A DNA stretch of 64,000 nt from Bradyrhizobium sp. cir1 (GCF_014198245.1 NZ_JACIHE010000001.1:682001-746000), one strand, 5' to 3'; numbered from the stretch's first letter, positions 1 through 8,575 are shown. The notes: a model not told the origin generated them from the sequence alone. Numbers and translations: made by a program.

Positions 1-125
1 TCGCCGAATCCCAGAAGATCGCCGAGTTGCATGACCAATTGACCAGACAAAGGGTCATGCATTTTGAGGGGGTCGTGGCCAGGCTCACCCAGACGACGCT
101 CGAAATCCGCGCGATACGTCACTAA
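1..125 (+). CDS. 3' end of a gene cut by the left edge, unknown product
   Basis: A frame is open from the left edge (first full codon at base 3) to TAA at 123-125. The 40 visible residues are charged and helix-prone (AESQKIAELHDQLTRQ, ending EIRAIRH), which fits the C-terminal helix of a real protein better than a chance frame. The start and most of the gene are outside the window. No family is recognised. Confidence 0.5.
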   Translation, partial: AESQKIAELHDQLTRQRVMHFEGVVARLTQTTLEIRAIRH

Positions 126-258
126 CGGCAGCTGCGTATTGCGACGCCGCGGGGCTGGACGCCCCTGGGATGGTCAATATCCTTGCGAAACCCATCATTC
201 GCTGATGGGCTTCGCTCCGCTCGACCATCCTGCGAACTGCGCTTTGCGCAGTAAATCC

Positions 259-457
259 GTAGGGTGGGTTAGCGGGCGGTCGCGCGAAGCGCGGTCCGCC
301 GGCGTAACCCACCACCTCTCCGCGCGCCGAGATGAAAGAGGTGGGTTACGCTTTCGGCCACCCGACCACCCCACGCTTTCGTGTCCGCGGAGACAGAAGT
401 GGTGGGTTACGCTGCGCGAACTGCGCTTTGCGCAGTCGCGGAGCTAACCCACCCTAC
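259..457. repeat. Dispersed palindromic repeat, GTAGGGTGGGTTA family, copy 1
   Basis: Begins GTAGGGTGGGTTAGC and ends GCTAACCCACCCTAC, with internal GGTGGGTTACGC / GCGTAACCCACC pairs, so it folds on itself. A close relative lies at 1602-1740, sharing the block CTGCGCGAACTGCGCTTTGC. The rest of the gene-free stretch 126-479 shows no gene. Confidence 0.85.
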
Positions 458-479
458 GCGCTTAACGACCGCCTGGAGT

Positions 480-794
480 TCAGTACCCTGACTTCGAGCC
501 GGCGGTCGGCCTCGTGGTCGAGCCGGTGCTCGGCCTCGTGCTCGCGCCGGTGGTTTGACCTGTGGTTTGTCCTGGAGCGTAGCTCGACGCGCCGGGGCTG
601 GTGCTCTTCGAGGCCTTCGCGTGATGCTTCTTCTTATGTCCGGGAGCGTAGCTGGAAGCGCCCGGCTCGCCTGTCTTGGAACCCGTTTGCTGCATCTCAT
701 GACCCGGCGTCTTGCTCGATACACCCTGGGCAAACACGGCTGGGGCTGTAGCCATGACAACGGCAGCCGAAAGCGCGATGATCATTGCTTTCAT
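480..794 (-). CDS. Small secreted protein with repeated PGASSYAPG motifs
   Basis: 104 residues. An N-terminal signal peptide (MKAMIIALSAAVVMATAPAV, cleavage near AFA-QG) is followed by a low-complexity Ser/Thr/Gly/Pro tail in which PGASSYAPG occurs twice (H/K-rich after the first copy), ending TTGASTRPSTGS-type repeats. It is probably periplasmic and disordered. The start was chosen at the ATG preceded by AGAGGAG. An exact EcfG-type promoter lies just upstream, so it is likely a general-stress gene. No known domain; function unknown. Confidence 0.75.
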   Translation of the reverse strand: MKAMIIALSAAVVMATAPAVFAQGVSSKTPGHEMQQTGSKTGEPGASSYAPGHKKKHHAKASKSTSPGASSYAPGQTTGQTTGASTRPSTGSTTRPTAGSKSGY

Positions 795-822
795 GTTGTT
801 CTCCTCTAACAAGCCCCTCATG

Positions 823-849
823 AAAACGGAATGAGCCAGCGCCCGTTCC
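823..849 (-). promoter_or_regulatory. Candidate sigma-EcfG promoter for the secreted protein at 480-794
   Basis: On the minus strand GGAAC (849-845), 16 bases, then CGTTTT (828-823). This matches the general-stress consensus GGAAC-N16/17-CGTT exactly, and the -10 element ends about 30 bases before the start codon. Confidence 0.7.
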
Positions 850-958
850 TCTCAGCGAACGTCCATGGTGAGACCGGCGCTGCCCAACTGGTCCCTTTCG
901 CCGCCGCAACGCCGTGAACGGGCTTTTCGAAACGGATCATGCCGCAAGGCAAGACCGA

Positions 959-1255
959 TCAGGACTGTTCGATCAGGATCGGTGAACCGAGCTCTTCGAA
1001 ACGAAAGAGCTGAAACACCCGCTGGCCATTGAAGTCGAGCACTCTCAAATCATCGGTCTCGTGCAGGTTGCTTTCAACCGCCTGAAAGTGCCCGCCGTAG
1101 CGCTCCCTGGCGAGCGACAAGGGAACCTCGAACGCGACGAACTTGCCGATCCCTTTTTGCCTGAGCACCCCGAGAAGCTTCAGATCGTTCAGGGACTCAT
1201 GCGAGGTAAGAACAAGCAGCGGACCGCTCGCCGTAAGCAGCAAAAGCGATTTCAT
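959..1255 (-). CDS. Hypothetical cytoplasmic protein, about 98 residues
   Basis: Starts MKSLLLLTASGPLLVLTS at an ATG preceded by AGGAGGATCCG. The body contains the stretches LLGVLRQKGIGKFVAFEVPL and LRVLDFNGQRVFQLFRFEEL, giving a compact alpha/beta profile with no transmembrane segment or signal cleavage site. It lies 19 bases downstream of the secreted protein at 1275-1562, so the two probably form an operon. The family is not known to me by name; function unknown. Confidence 0.7.
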   Translation of the reverse strand: MKSLLLLTASGPLLVLTSHESLNDLKLLGVLRQKGIGKFVAFEVPLSLARERYGGHFQAVESNLHETDDLRVLDFNGQRVFQLFRFEELGSPILIEQS

Positions 1256-1274
1256 CGGATCCTCCTTTTGCACC

Positions 1275-1562
1275 CTACCTGATCTTCGCCAGGCACTCCT
1301 TCAGGCGCTCCAGCTCCGTACGAACCTGGGCCTCCATGGCGTCTTGCAATGCGAGGATGCCCCTGCTGGACAATTCTGCAGAGGCCTTTCTGTCCAGATT
1401 CTGCTTCCAATCCCGGATGCCTTGCTTGGTTGCCCGTTGGGCCTCCGACGTCGTCTTGGCGTATTCCTTCATGCAGGCGTCGGCCATTGCGCATGTCTGG
1501 CACTCCTGGGCGGCGGCCGGACTTGAAAGAAGCAGGGCGAGTATCGCGGTAGGGACCCTCAT
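1275..1562 (-). CDS. Small secreted protein with CxxC and helical body
   Basis: 95 residues: signal peptide MRVPTAILALLLSSPAAAQ, then ECQTCAMADACMKEYAKTTS and a long helical region rich in Lys, Glu and Arg, with a last Cys near the C-terminus (LKECLAKIR). Four Cys suggest periplasmic disulfides. The start is the ATG preceded by GGAGGAACCGC. It is the first gene of a probable two-gene operon with 959-1255. The 5' side (1563-1876) is occupied by a dispersed repeat. Confidence 0.72.
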   Translation of the reverse strand: MRVPTAILALLLSSPAAAQECQTCAMADACMKEYAKTTSEAQRATKQGIRDWKQNLDRKASAELSSRGILALQDAMEAQVRTELERLKECLAKIR

Positions 1563-1601
1563 TGCGGTTCCTCCCGCAACAGCATAGCACGTCGAAGGTC
1601 C

Positions 1602-1740
1602 GTAGGGTGGGTTAGTCCGGCAGATGCGCGAAGCGCGTCTGCTGGCGTAACCCACCTCTTTCGTCTCTCCGCAAACAGAAGCGGTGGGTTACGCTGCGCG
1701 AACTGCGCTTTGCGCAGTCGCGGAGCTAACCCACCCTACG
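1602..1740. repeat. Dispersed palindromic repeat, GTAGGGTGGGTTA family, copy 2
   Basis: Starts GTAGGGTGGGTTAG and ends GAGCTAACCCACCCTACG, with internal GCGTAACCCACC and GGTGGGTTACGC. It has the same organisation as 259-457 and fills most of the gap between the genes at 1562 and 1877. Confidence 0.85.
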
Positions 1741-1876
1741 CGCTACCCACCCTCCGCGCTCACTCCGCCCCGCTCCCGGGCCCGCCATAATTTTTCCTTG
1801 GCACACGCGTTGTGTCGGATAGCGGCGAGACCTATCCTTCCCAAGATCGGACTGCCTCCCATTGACGCCCGACCGG

Positions 1877-2914
1877 ATGGAGAGCGCATCGGTGCCTGAA
1901 ACGAACGACCCCAAACCTGATAGCGACAAGCCTGATACTGCCAAGCCTGAGACCGCCAAGCCTGAAGCCGCAAAGCCTGAAGCCGCAAAGCCTGAAGCCG
2001 CAAAGCCGGACGAGGCGCGCGCCGACGGCGGGCTGGCGCGGGCCTATGGCCAGATCAAGAGCGCTGAGGAAGACCTCGCGCGGCTGGACCGGCTGGTTTC
2101 CGGAATGGAACGCGACAGCGAAGGCCCGCGGGCCTCGCACGCAAGCCATGGTGCGACGGCAGGCGGGACTTCCGGAAACAAGGCGCCGATGCCCGCTGCC
2201 AAGCTTCCGAATTCCGGGACTCGCGATCAAGGTTTGAAGGGAGATCGGACCATGATGCGCGCTCTGGCCATTCTCGTGCTGGCGATCGGCCTGCTCGGTG
2301 CCGCCTTCGCGTCGCAATATCGCGATGAGGCCAAATCGATCGGCAAGTCGATCATGGCACGTTGGGCTCCGCCAGCCGCGAGCACGGCCCCGCAGGCGTC
2401 CACGGCGCAGAGTCCGGCGCAGCCGCCGGCCGTGCTGCTGGCTGCTGCGGACGAGCCGAGCGCGGTGCCCGCGCCGCCGGTCGCCAAGGACACGGAAGGC
2501 GCCCCAAAGCCTGGCGCCACAGCGCCTGCCCCGTCATCGTCCGATCTTGCGCAATCGCTCAAGGCCATCACGAGCGAGCTTGCGAGCATCAACGGCAAGC
2601 TCGAGCAACTGAAAAGCCGCAACGAGCAGACCCTGCGCGAGCAGGCCGACACCATTCAACAGCTCAAGGCAGCGCAGGAGAAGGATGCGGCGGACAATGC
2701 GCGCCTCGCCGCGCAGGTCCAGGCGCTGCAAACGCAACTGACCACGTCATCCGCACCTGCAGCCGCCAAGCCCGTCGTGCGGAGCGTTATGAATAACGAT
2801 GCGGCTGCGCAGGCCCGGCCGCACGTCCCGGCGGCCGCACCCCGGCGGCCCAGGCCGCCGCGAGGCCCCTGGATGCCTCCGCCCTATGACCCCTACGGTG
2901 ATCCGGATTGGTGA
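1877..2914 (+). CDS. Single-pass membrane protein with KPEAA repeats and coiled coil
   Basis: 345 residues. The N-terminal cytoplasmic part carries repeated KP(D/E)(T/A)A units (about residues 18-45). A single transmembrane helix follows near residue 128 (MRALAILVLAIGLLGAAFAS), then a Pro/Ala linker, a coiled coil (LKAITSELASINGKLEQLKS and onward) and a Pro/Arg-rich tail ending PYDPYGDPDW. The gene at 22079-23131 has the same plan and nearly the same length, so they look like diverged paralogues. A TTG at 1862 could extend it by five residues; no strong Shine-Dalgarno sequence precedes either start. Confidence 0.72.
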   Translation: MESASVPETNDPKPDSDKPDTAKPETAKPEAAKPEAAKPEAAKPDEARADGGLARAYGQIKSAEEDLARLDRLVSGMERDSEGPRASHASHGATAGGTSGNKAPMPAAKLPNSGTRDQGLKGDRTMMRALAILVLAIGLLGAAFASQYRDEAKSIGKSIMARWAPPAASTAPQASTAQSPAQPPAVLLAAADEPSAVPAPPVAKDTEGAPKPGATAPAPSSSDLAQSLKAITSELASINGKLEQLKSRNEQTLREQADTIQQLKAAQEKDAADNARLAAQVQALQTQLTTSSAPAAAKPVVRSVMNNDAAAQARPHVPAAAPRRPRPPRGPWMPPPYDPYGDPDW

Positions 2915-2924
2915 GCCAAGGAGC

Positions 2925-3004
2925 GTAGCCCGGATGAGCGCAGCGACATCCGGGGAAATGCTTCGGCAGAACACCCCGGATATCGCTTCGCTCATCCGGG
3001 CTAC
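2925..3004. repeat. Palindromic repeat, GTAGCCCGGATGAGCG family, copy 1
   Basis: Starts GTAGCCCGGATGAGCGCAGC and ends GCTTCGCTCATCCGGGCTAC: inverted arms around a short variable centre. Related copies are at 5561-5641 and 8576-8652. Confidence 0.9.
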
Positions 3005-3053
3005 AGGTCCCATTCGTTCTGCGCCCGGCCTTCACAATCAATACGGCCAGTGC

Positions 3054-3176
3054 CGTAGGTGGGCAAAGGCGCACTTGCGCCGTGCCCACCATTTCGTGCC
3101 GAGATAGCGTTGGTGGGCACGCTTCCGCCTTCGCTCTGTCGAGCTACGGCGGACAAGCCGCTTTGCCCACCCTGCG
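3054..3176. repeat. Palindromic intergenic repeat, GTAGGTGGGCAAAG type
   Basis: Begins GTAGGTGGGCAAAG and ends CTTTGCCCACCCTGC, with inner GTGCCCACCA / TTGGTGGGCAC arms. It is the only copy of this type in the window, but its nested inverted architecture matches the other dispersed repeats. It fills the gap between convergent genes. Confidence 0.75.
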
Positions 3177-3188
3177 AAACGTCGATCT

Positions 3189-3470
3189 TCACCACCAATA
3201 CGGCCAGCGCCATCCCTCATAGCGAACATAGGACGGCACCAGCGGCGGGCCGTAGGGATCGACGCGGTCGTCTTCAGGGCGATAGCGATAGCGGGGAACG
3301 ACATTGTAATCCCACGGCGTCGGCCTCAGCACGGGCGCCGTGACGATGAGCCTCTCCTGCGGTGCACGAACGACGACAGCCTTCCGCGTCCGGGCTTCGG
3401 CGCCGGACGTTCCAAGGCTGGATAGCACCAGGGCCGTTCCGAGCGCACAGGCGAGCGTCATCTTTGTCAT
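3189..3470 (-). CDS. Small secreted basic/aromatic protein
   Basis: 93 residues. Signal peptide MTKMTLACALGTALVLSS with cleavage near SGAEA, then a mature part rich in Arg, Pro and Tyr (VVVRAPQERLIVTAPVL, VPRYRYRPEDDRVDPYGPP) ending YEGWRWPYWW. The start was chosen at the ATG preceded by GGAGACCAACGC, discarding a 38-residue upstream extension without signal-peptide character. Probably periplasmic; no known function. Confidence 0.72.
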   Translation of the reverse strand: MTKMTLACALGTALVLSSLGTSGAEARTRKAVVVRAPQERLIVTAPVLRPTPWDYNVVPRYRYRPEDDRVDPYGPPLVPSYVRYEGWRWPYWW

Positions 3471-3608
3471 GCGTTGGTCTCCTTGCCGCCAGAGTGCAAA
3501 AGGACTCGAGGCAAGGCAAGCTAATTCGATCCGGATTAACGCTCCCGGCGCCACGGGCGCCTGTCTCGCCGCTGGAACCTGCATGCCGCAGCAGATGTAG
3601 CCCGGCTA

Positions 3609-3711
3609 AAGCATGATCCGGAAAAGTGCGCAGCGGTTTTCCGAAAAGATCATGCGCAAACAATAACCTAAAGCGCGATGACGATTCATCCCAATCTCAT
3701 CGCGCTTTAGG
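3609..3711. repeat. Two adjacent dispersed palindromes (GCATGATCCGGAAAAG type and GCGCGATGA type)
   Basis: The first element runs from AGCATGATCCGGAAAAGTGC to TTTTCCGAAAAGATCATGC. The second is AAAGCGCGATGA ... TCATCGCGCTTT with a short loop. Both are recurrent intergenic elements in Bradyrhizobium as I recall them. The second could act as a terminator for the FkbM gene, whose stop is 14 bases away. Confidence 0.75.
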
Positions 3712-3724
3712 CCGCCTTGCCGGC

Positions 3725-4567
3725 CTAGGCACTCGCCTCCGCGAGCTGCTTTTCGGGACTCTGGCCGGCGCCTTGCGGCGGGTTGATGTCCTTCAAGCTC
3801 GCATCGCTTTGATGGACAGCGAGAATGTTGATGCCGAGCACCATGGACTGATAGCCGTTGTCCCGCAGCCACTGCTCGAGCTGGAGGGTGTCCGTCTTGA
3901 TCTTCTCGATCAGCAGGATCGGGCGATAGGTCCTGATCGTCTCCCGGGCGCCCGCGAGAGCCTCCAGCTCCATGCCTTCGACGTCGATCTTGATGAAATC
4001 GACCCGCGGCAGATTGAGCTCGTCCAGCATCATCTTCCGGATAACGACGGTGTTCTGTGCATAGTCGATCGGCTGACCGATGAATTCGTTGCTTGGGCAC
4101 GACCGCAGTTCCAGGCTGCCGAAGCTGGACGGCGTGAAATAGTTCGGATTCGGAATTTGCATCGTGCCGGATTCGGACGACACGGCAGCATGCACCGCGA
4201 ACGCGTTGAAGCAGTTGTTGATGGCGATGTTGCCCGCCAGCGCATAATAGATCCGTTCCTGGGCTTCGACCGCGATCACTGATCCCCAGCCTGTCATCGC
4301 CGAGGCCCATTCGATCGTGTGCACGCCGATATTCGCACCGCAGTCGATGGCGATCACGCCGTCACCGTGGTGCCGCCGTCGCAATGCCAGCAGTTCGAGC
4401 GCGATCTTGACCTCGTTTGGATCGAAAGCGGCCGTTTCGAGGATCTGAAACCCCACGCCGTAGCCGCGGTCAGGACCGGTCATGCGATAGTCGAAACGAT
4501 TGACGATCATCGTCCCGTGGTTGGACGCGGCCAAGACAAAGGCCAGCTTTTGCCCCGCGATCGGCAT
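3725..4567 (-). CDS. FkbM-family SAM-dependent methyltransferase
   Basis: 280 residues, full family length. SAM-binding motif I is VIAIDCGANIGVHTIEWASA (about residues 70-90), the acidic post-I residue is in VIAVEAQE, and the conserved FkbM stretch VDFIKIDVEGMELEAL is near 190-205. The family O-methylates sugars, lipids or small metabolites; the substrate cannot be read here. No glycan cluster surrounds it. The start follows AGGGAGATTCTGCA. The gene is bounded by repeats on its 3' side. Confidence 0.88.
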   Translation of the reverse strand: MPIAGQKLAFVLAASNHGTMIVNRFDYRMTGPDRGYGVGFQILETAAFDPNEVKIALELLALRRRHHGDGVIAIDCGANIGVHTIEWASAMTGWGSVIAVEAQERIYYALAGNIAINNCFNAFAVHAAVSSESGTMQIPNPNYFTPSSFGSLELRSCPSNEFIGQPIDYAQNTVVIRKMMLDELNLPRVDFIKIDVEGMELEALAGARETIRTYRPILLIEKIKTDTLQLEQWLRDNGYQSMVLGINILAVHQSDASLKDINPPQGAGQSPEKQLAEASA

Positions 4568-4668
4568 TGCAGAATCTCCCTGCGCTCGGAGTGGAGGCCA
4601 CTATCGCAATGCCTGCTTATGCGGGGCTTGTCCCGTCGAGCCACCCCTTGAGATAGTCGAGCCGCCCC

Positions 4669-5316
4669 CTATTCCCGCGCCCGGCGCAGAGCCTCCTCCA
4701 GCTTCTTGCGTTGCTTGTCCCAGCGGGTCTCTTCGGCCTCGGCGCGTTCGTCGAGGGCGGCCCGCGCGGCTTCGATCTCCTCCGCCCGCGCCTCATGCTC
4801 CCGCCTCGCCTTGTCGATCGCCGCCTGGGCTACGGCGACGGCCTTGTCGCGGCGCGCGCGCTCCTTAACGCGGGCCTTGGCGCGGGCGGCCTCCTCCTTG
4901 CGGCGCTCGGCTTCACGCCGCTGCTCCTCCTTCTCGAACGCCACGGCGGCCTTGCGCGCCTCTTGATCGTCGATCTTGCGCGATGGTTTGTGTGCCGGCT
5001 TGGCGGCACGCTTGCTCGGCTTCGGTTTACGTTTGGGCTTGTTCTCGCCCTCGGCGAGATCGGTCGGCAGCTCCGCGCTTTCGGTGAACGGACCATCCGA
5101 TCCGACCGGACGCCTGAGCACGACGCCCGGCTTCGCCATGGTCGCGGCGACGATGTCGGGATCGTCGATCTCCCGGGCAACGCCCTGATGGAACAGATTG
5201 GAGCTGGCGCCCCAGGCCTCAAGCGCCGCCTTCATCGAGGGTGCCGCAACGGCCTGGTCGTAGAAGCCGAGCGAGGTCTGGTAGGTCTTCAGTTGTCTCT
5301 TGAGTTGTTTTGGCAT
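4669..5316 (-). CDS. TolA-like charged coiled-coil protein
   Basis: 215 residues starting MPKQLKRQLKTYQTSLGFYD. The N-terminal 70 residues are globular-looking (a DUF-like segment with VAAPSMKAALEAWGASSNLF). A Lys/Pro linker follows, then a long Ala/Glu/Arg/Lys helix (EKEEQRREAERRKEEAARAK) to the end. Such proteins are often annotated TolA-like on the helix alone; it has no N-terminal membrane anchor, so it is not true TolA. Codon use is like that of its neighbours. Role unknown. Confidence 0.75.
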   Translation of the reverse strand: MPKQLKRQLKTYQTSLGFYDQAVAAPSMKAALEAWGASSNLFHQGVAREIDDPDIVAATMAKPGVVLRRPVGSDGPFTESAELPTDLAEGENKPKRKPKPSKRAAKPAHKPSRKIDDQEARKAAVAFEKEEQRREAERRKEEAARAKARVKERARRDKAVAVAQAAIDKARREHEARAEEIEAARAALDERAEAEETRWDKQRKKLEEALRRARE

Positions 5317-5560
5317 GTCGCCCCGCGACGCATCAGCTCCCGGCCGTCGCGCCAGTGCCACAATGCCATCATGCTCCTGTTTTGCCCGACAGGTCAAATG
5401 CTGTTCGGTATCGCCGAAATCGGACAGAGAGGCCGGCCCTCACGGCATTCCTTTCCATGAGGCAGCCCTGCCCGACGGGGCAGACGATTTCGGGATCGCA
5501 GAACTCTGAAATGCCTGACGTTTTCTACTGTGCATGGGGTTGTTTTCGATGTCTTGGTCT
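5317..5560. other. Gene-free stretch between the TolA-like gene and the VOC gene
   Basis: No convincing gene. It contains CTCCTGTTTTGCCCGACAGG and, further on, GCATGGGGTTGTTTTCGATG, two blocks I associate with another Bradyrhizobium dispersed element. Only one copy is present here, so this rests on memory of the genus and not on a comparison in the window. Confidence 0.4.
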
Positions 5561-5641
5561 GTAGCCCGGATGAGCGAAGCGACATCCGGGGAATGTCTCG
5601 GCAACACAGGTCCCGGATCTCGCTTCGCTCATCCGGGCTAC
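5561..5641. repeat. Palindromic repeat, GTAGCCCGGATGAGCG family, copy 2
   Basis: Starts GTAGCCCGGATGAGCGAAGC and ends CTTCGCTCATCCGGGCTAC. It lies directly 3' of the VOC gene on the opposite-facing side and may act as its transcription stop. Confidence 0.9.
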
Positions 5642-5644
5642 AGG

Positions 5645-6046
5645 CTACCCCTCGAGCAACGCGTCATATCCCTTCGCGCTGAACGCCAGCAGACAGAACC
5701 CGTGCCCGAACGGATCGGCCAGCATGGCGATCCGCCCATAGGGCGCATCGCGCGCCGACACCTCCAGGATCGCGCCGGCGCGGAGCGCGCGCTCGACCGC
5801 GGCATCGACATCATCGACGACGACATCGATATGCACGGGCGTCCAGTGCCGCTCGTAGCGGCGGCGGTCGCCGCCGGCACCCACCGTGCCGGCCTGTTTG
5901 GTCAGCAGATAAACCGGCGCCGGCCAGCCGAGCAGCTCGACGAAGTCGCTGCCGAAGCGGCGGCCGACGGCGAGGCCGAAGGCGGCGGTGTAGAAGGTCG
6001 TGGCTTGCGCGACGTCGGGGACGTCGATGTTGACCAGGAAGGTCAT
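5645..6046 (-). CDS. VOC-superfamily (glyoxalase/bleomycin-resistance type) protein
   Basis: 133 residues: one pair of beta-alpha-beta-beta-beta modules. Module 1 begins MTFLVNIDVPDVAQATTFYT; module 2 has WTPVHIDVVVDDVDAAVERA and ends near YGRIAMLADPFGHGFCLLAF, the usual DPxGH/Gx closure. His in VHIDVVV is a plausible metal ligand, but the full 2-His-2-Glu set is not clear, so it may be a metalloenzyme or a ligand-binding protein. Single gene; substrate unknown. Confidence 0.85.
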   Translation of the reverse strand: MTFLVNIDVPDVAQATTFYTAAFGLAVGRRFGSDFVELLGWPAPVYLLTKQAGTVGAGGDRRRYERHWTPVHIDVVVDDVDAAVERALRAGAILEVSARDAPYGRIAMLADPFGHGFCLLAFSAKGYDALLEG

Positions 6047-6181
6047 GATGGGCTCGCTGCGCGGTTAGCGGGACGAGCGTAGCCGGGATCGAGCCTCGCG
6101 CAATCGGGGATGGCGTCGCACGACGGGTCCAGAATTTCGCTTACGCCCGCCCCACGCTGTGCCTCCGATTGCTGCGCGCTC

Positions 6182-6541
6182 TCAATCGCCTCTGAGGCTC
6201 AGAATATAAGCGGCCAGCGCGTCGGCCTGCTCCGGCGAGATCACCAGATTCGGCATGTTCTGGTGGCTGGTCCGCCAGAACACCTTGAGCGACAGGGCTG
6301 TGGTGCCGCGGCGGTCGGCGATCGCCTGGAAGCTCGGGGCGTTGTCGAAGAATCCGGGCCCGTACCGCTCGACGGCGTGGCAGGGCTGGCACCAGGCCTG
6401 TGCCAGACGATGGCCTTCGGACACCGCGCGCGAGCCCGACCTCGGAGCCCCGGCGGCGGTGTGCATGACGCCGAAGAGAAAGAGGAGTGACAACACGATC
6501 AGGATGGCGATGCCGATGGAGATTCGAACGGTGTGCGACAT
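6182..6541 (-). CDS. Membrane-anchored class I cytochrome c
   Basis: 119 residues. An N-terminal signal anchor (IGIAILIVLSLLFLFGVM) is followed by a mono-haem domain with the CxxCH site in AWCQPCHAVE and a likely Met ligand in SHQNMPNLVISPEQA; the C-terminal helix is ADALAAYILSL. It would carry electrons on the periplasmic side. Of two ATGs six bases apart, the downstream one (MSHTVRIS) was chosen because GAGGG sits six bases before it. No oxidase or dehydrogenase partner is adjacent. Confidence 0.88.
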   Translation of the reverse strand: MSHTVRISIGIAILIVLSLLFLFGVMHTAAGAPRSGSRAVSEGHRLAQAWCQPCHAVERYGPGFFDNAPSFQAIADRRGTTALSLKVFWRTSHQNMPNLVISPEQADALAAYILSLRGD

Positions 6542-6703
6542 GGCCATCCCTCGCCCTTGCTTCGTCGAAGTATCAAGCGTAGGTCGGCGCGCACAGATGA
6601 AATTGACTTGCGTCAAGAGCGGCGTGAGACAAGAGAACACGACGTCTCCGCCGCGGCGCTACGAATCACGGCATCGGCATCGCAATCCGCTGGAAGGATC
6701 ATC

Positions 6704-6877
6704 ATGAACGGCAATCGCTATTATGGCGTCCGCGTCGAGGGCGCGAAATACGGCGTGGGCTTCGGCTCGGCGCTCGCCATCGCGATCTCCTACACCAACA
6801 ACCATTCGATCCTGTGGGCGATCATCCACGGCATCCTAGGCTGGCTCTACGTGATCTTCGTAGCGCTGTTCCGGTGA
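6704..6877 (+). CDS. Small inner-membrane protein, 57 residues
   Basis: Starts MNGNRYYGVRVEGAKYGVGF at an ATG preceded by GGAAGGATCATC. One or two hydrophobic helices follow (SALAIAISYTNN and WAIIHGILGWLYVIFVALF). It resembles the short hypothetical membrane proteins common in Bradyrhizobium, with an IHGILGWLYVIF-type motif. It lies divergent from the cytochrome c gene, with about 160 bases between them. Confidence 0.72.
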   Translation: MNGNRYYGVRVEGAKYGVGFGSALAIAISYTNNHSILWAIIHGILGWLYVIFVALFR

Positions 6878-6987
6878 TATCGCACCGGCAGGCGCCGATC
6901 GGGCCAGGCCATCCTTAAGCTTTTGCTTGCTTTCCCGGTTCCCGCCCCTACGGTCGCGCCGCGAACGAAGCTTTGAACGAGACAGAT

Positions 6988-7338
6988 ATGACCGACACGA
7001 TGAAATGCCCCGCGTGCAGCTCCGAGCACGCCTATCAGGACCGCGACCTCTGGGTCTGCCCGGAGTGCGGCCACGAGTGGAGCGGTGCGGCGGATGCGGC
7101 TGCCGACGCGGCGCCGGATGCAAGCGTGCGCGACGCCAACGGCAATGTGCTCGCCGACGGCGACAGCGTCATCGTGATCAAGGATCTCAAGATCAAGGGC
7201 TCCTCCTCGGTCGTGAAAGGCGGCACCAAGGTGCGCAACATCCGCCTCCAGGACGCCAGCGACGGCCACAACATCGCCTGCAAGATCGACGGCATCGGCG
7301 CGATGAATCTGAAGTCGGAGTTCGTGAGGAAGGCCTGA
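6988..7338 (+). CDS. phnA: PhnA/YjdM family zinc-ribbon protein
   Basis: 116 residues. An N-terminal zinc ribbon with CPAC and CPECG pairs ([27 protein letters not shown]) is joined by an Ala-rich linker to the PhnA domain ([40 protein letters not shown]). Full length for the family. The family's role is unclear despite its historical link with the phn locus; it is not the phosphonoacetate hydrolase. Start taken at ATG 6988, as a TTG further upstream lacks support. Confidence 0.85.
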   Translation: MTDTMKCPACSSEHAYQDRDLWVCPECGHEWSGAADAAADAAPDASVRDANGNVLADGDSVIVIKDLKIKGSSSVVKGGTKVRNIRLQDASDGHNIACKIDGIGAMNLKSEFVRKA

Positions 7339-7534
7339 GCACGGGCCAGCCGGCCCGCACGGTAACGCTAACGCCAGTTCCTTTCCTGGAACACACGATT
7401 CCTCTTATCCAATCGGGAAAAATGTGTAATCTGCCTCTTGCCGGGCAGGCCTTTGTAGCGCGTAGGAATTTTTTCAACCCGGGGCTGGCTTTTCGACGAC
7501 GCGTTTGATTGCATCGCAGCTTTGAGACTTGAAT

Positions 7535-7564
7535 GGCCGCCCCCCGGGGCGGCCTTCCCGTTTT
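7535..7564 (+). terminator. Rho-independent-like terminator downstream of phnA
   Basis: Nine-base-pair GC stem GGCCGCCCC / GGGGCGGCC with a two-base loop, followed by TTCCCGTTTT on the plus strand. It sits about 200 bases after phnA. The gap 7339-7534 shows nothing else. Confidence 0.6.
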
Positions 7565-7574
7565 GGGGCCGGGC

Positions 7575-8495
7575 CTATCGCTGCCGCTGCGCCAGATAAA
7601 ATCCGCACAGCACCGTCACCAGGCCTGCCGTCTGCAACAGCGTCGGCGGCTCGCCGAGCAGGAGCCAGCCGGTCAGCAGCGTCAGCGCCGGCACGCAGGC
7701 CGGAAACACCGCGGCGCGCGCGACGCCGAGGCGCTGGACCGAGACCGCGAACAGATAGAGCGCGGCAGGCCCTGCGAGCACGCCCTGCGCCAGCGCCTGG
7801 ATCGCGTTTTCGGTGATGCCGATCGCCGCGACGTGAGCGAGCCCGACGGTGGCGATGTAGATCGGCAGCAGCAGCAGCGACAGCACGTTGATGACCAGCG
7901 CGGCCGACACGGCCGAGACGCGCCAGCGCCGCAGTGCTGCGCCGAAGCCGGCGAACATCAATCCGGTCAGCACGAAGATCAGATCGCCCTGCACGCCCTC
8001 GGCGCCGATATGGCCGATCGATTCCGCGCCGATGACGCCGAGCCCGGCGACGATGATGATGGCGCCTGCGAGCCGCGAAGCGGAGATCCGCTCCTTCAGG
8101 ACAATCGCGGCCAGTAGCAGGCCGCCGAGCGTGGCGCAGGAGGGCTGGATCACGCTGCCATGGCCGAGCGGCACGAACAGGAAGCCGGTGTAGGAGATCA
8201 GCGACATCACGGGACCGCCGAGCACCATGAGCGCAAGGCCCCTGCCCCAGCCGATGCCGCAGAGATCGGAGATGCCGGCGCGCAGTACCAAAGGCAGGAA
8301 TGCAATGCCCGACCAGACATAGCGATGCACGAGCAGATCGACCGGCGTGAAGCCGACCTTCAGTCCATGCCGCGTGCCGGCAAAGCCCAGCGCCCAGAAC
8401 AGCGCAGCCGACAGGCCGCAGACCACGCCAACAAGCGCCGGCGCCGCATCGTTCTTCTGAGTGAGAGCGTCAGCGCCGCTCGTCCGCTGATCCAT
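7575..8495 (-). CDS. DMT-superfamily (EamA) transporter
   Basis: 306 residues with ten predicted transmembrane helices in two EamA repeats of five (first helix LVGVVCGLSAALFWALGFAG, a later one GLMFAGFGAAL, last LLQTAGLVTVLCGFYLA). The start MDQRTSGADALTQKNDAAPA puts a short hydrophilic N-terminus inside the cell. Family members export amino acids, purines or other metabolites; the substrate is not inferable. It has no linked regulator and is bounded by a terminator and a dispersed repeat. Confidence 0.88.
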   Translation of the reverse strand: MDQRTSGADALTQKNDAAPALVGVVCGLSAALFWALGFAGTRHGLKVGFTPVDLLVHRYVWSGIAFLPLVLRAGISDLCGIGWGRGLALMVLGGPVMSLISYTGFLFVPLGHGSVIQPSCATLGGLLLAAIVLKERISASRLAGAIIIVAGLGVIGAESIGHIGAEGVQGDLIFVLTGLMFAGFGAALRRWRVSAVSAALVINVLSLLLLPIYIATVGLAHVAAIGITENAIQALAQGVLAGPAALYLFAVSVQRLGVARAAVFPACVPALTLLTGWLLLGEPPTLLQTAGLVTVLCGFYLAQRQR

Positions 8496-8575
8496 GGATC
8501 AAGCGATATGTCGGCAGAGGCCGTGGCTCAACCCACGTGGGCGCAGGGCTGGCACGCAACGGCAGCGATGAAGAT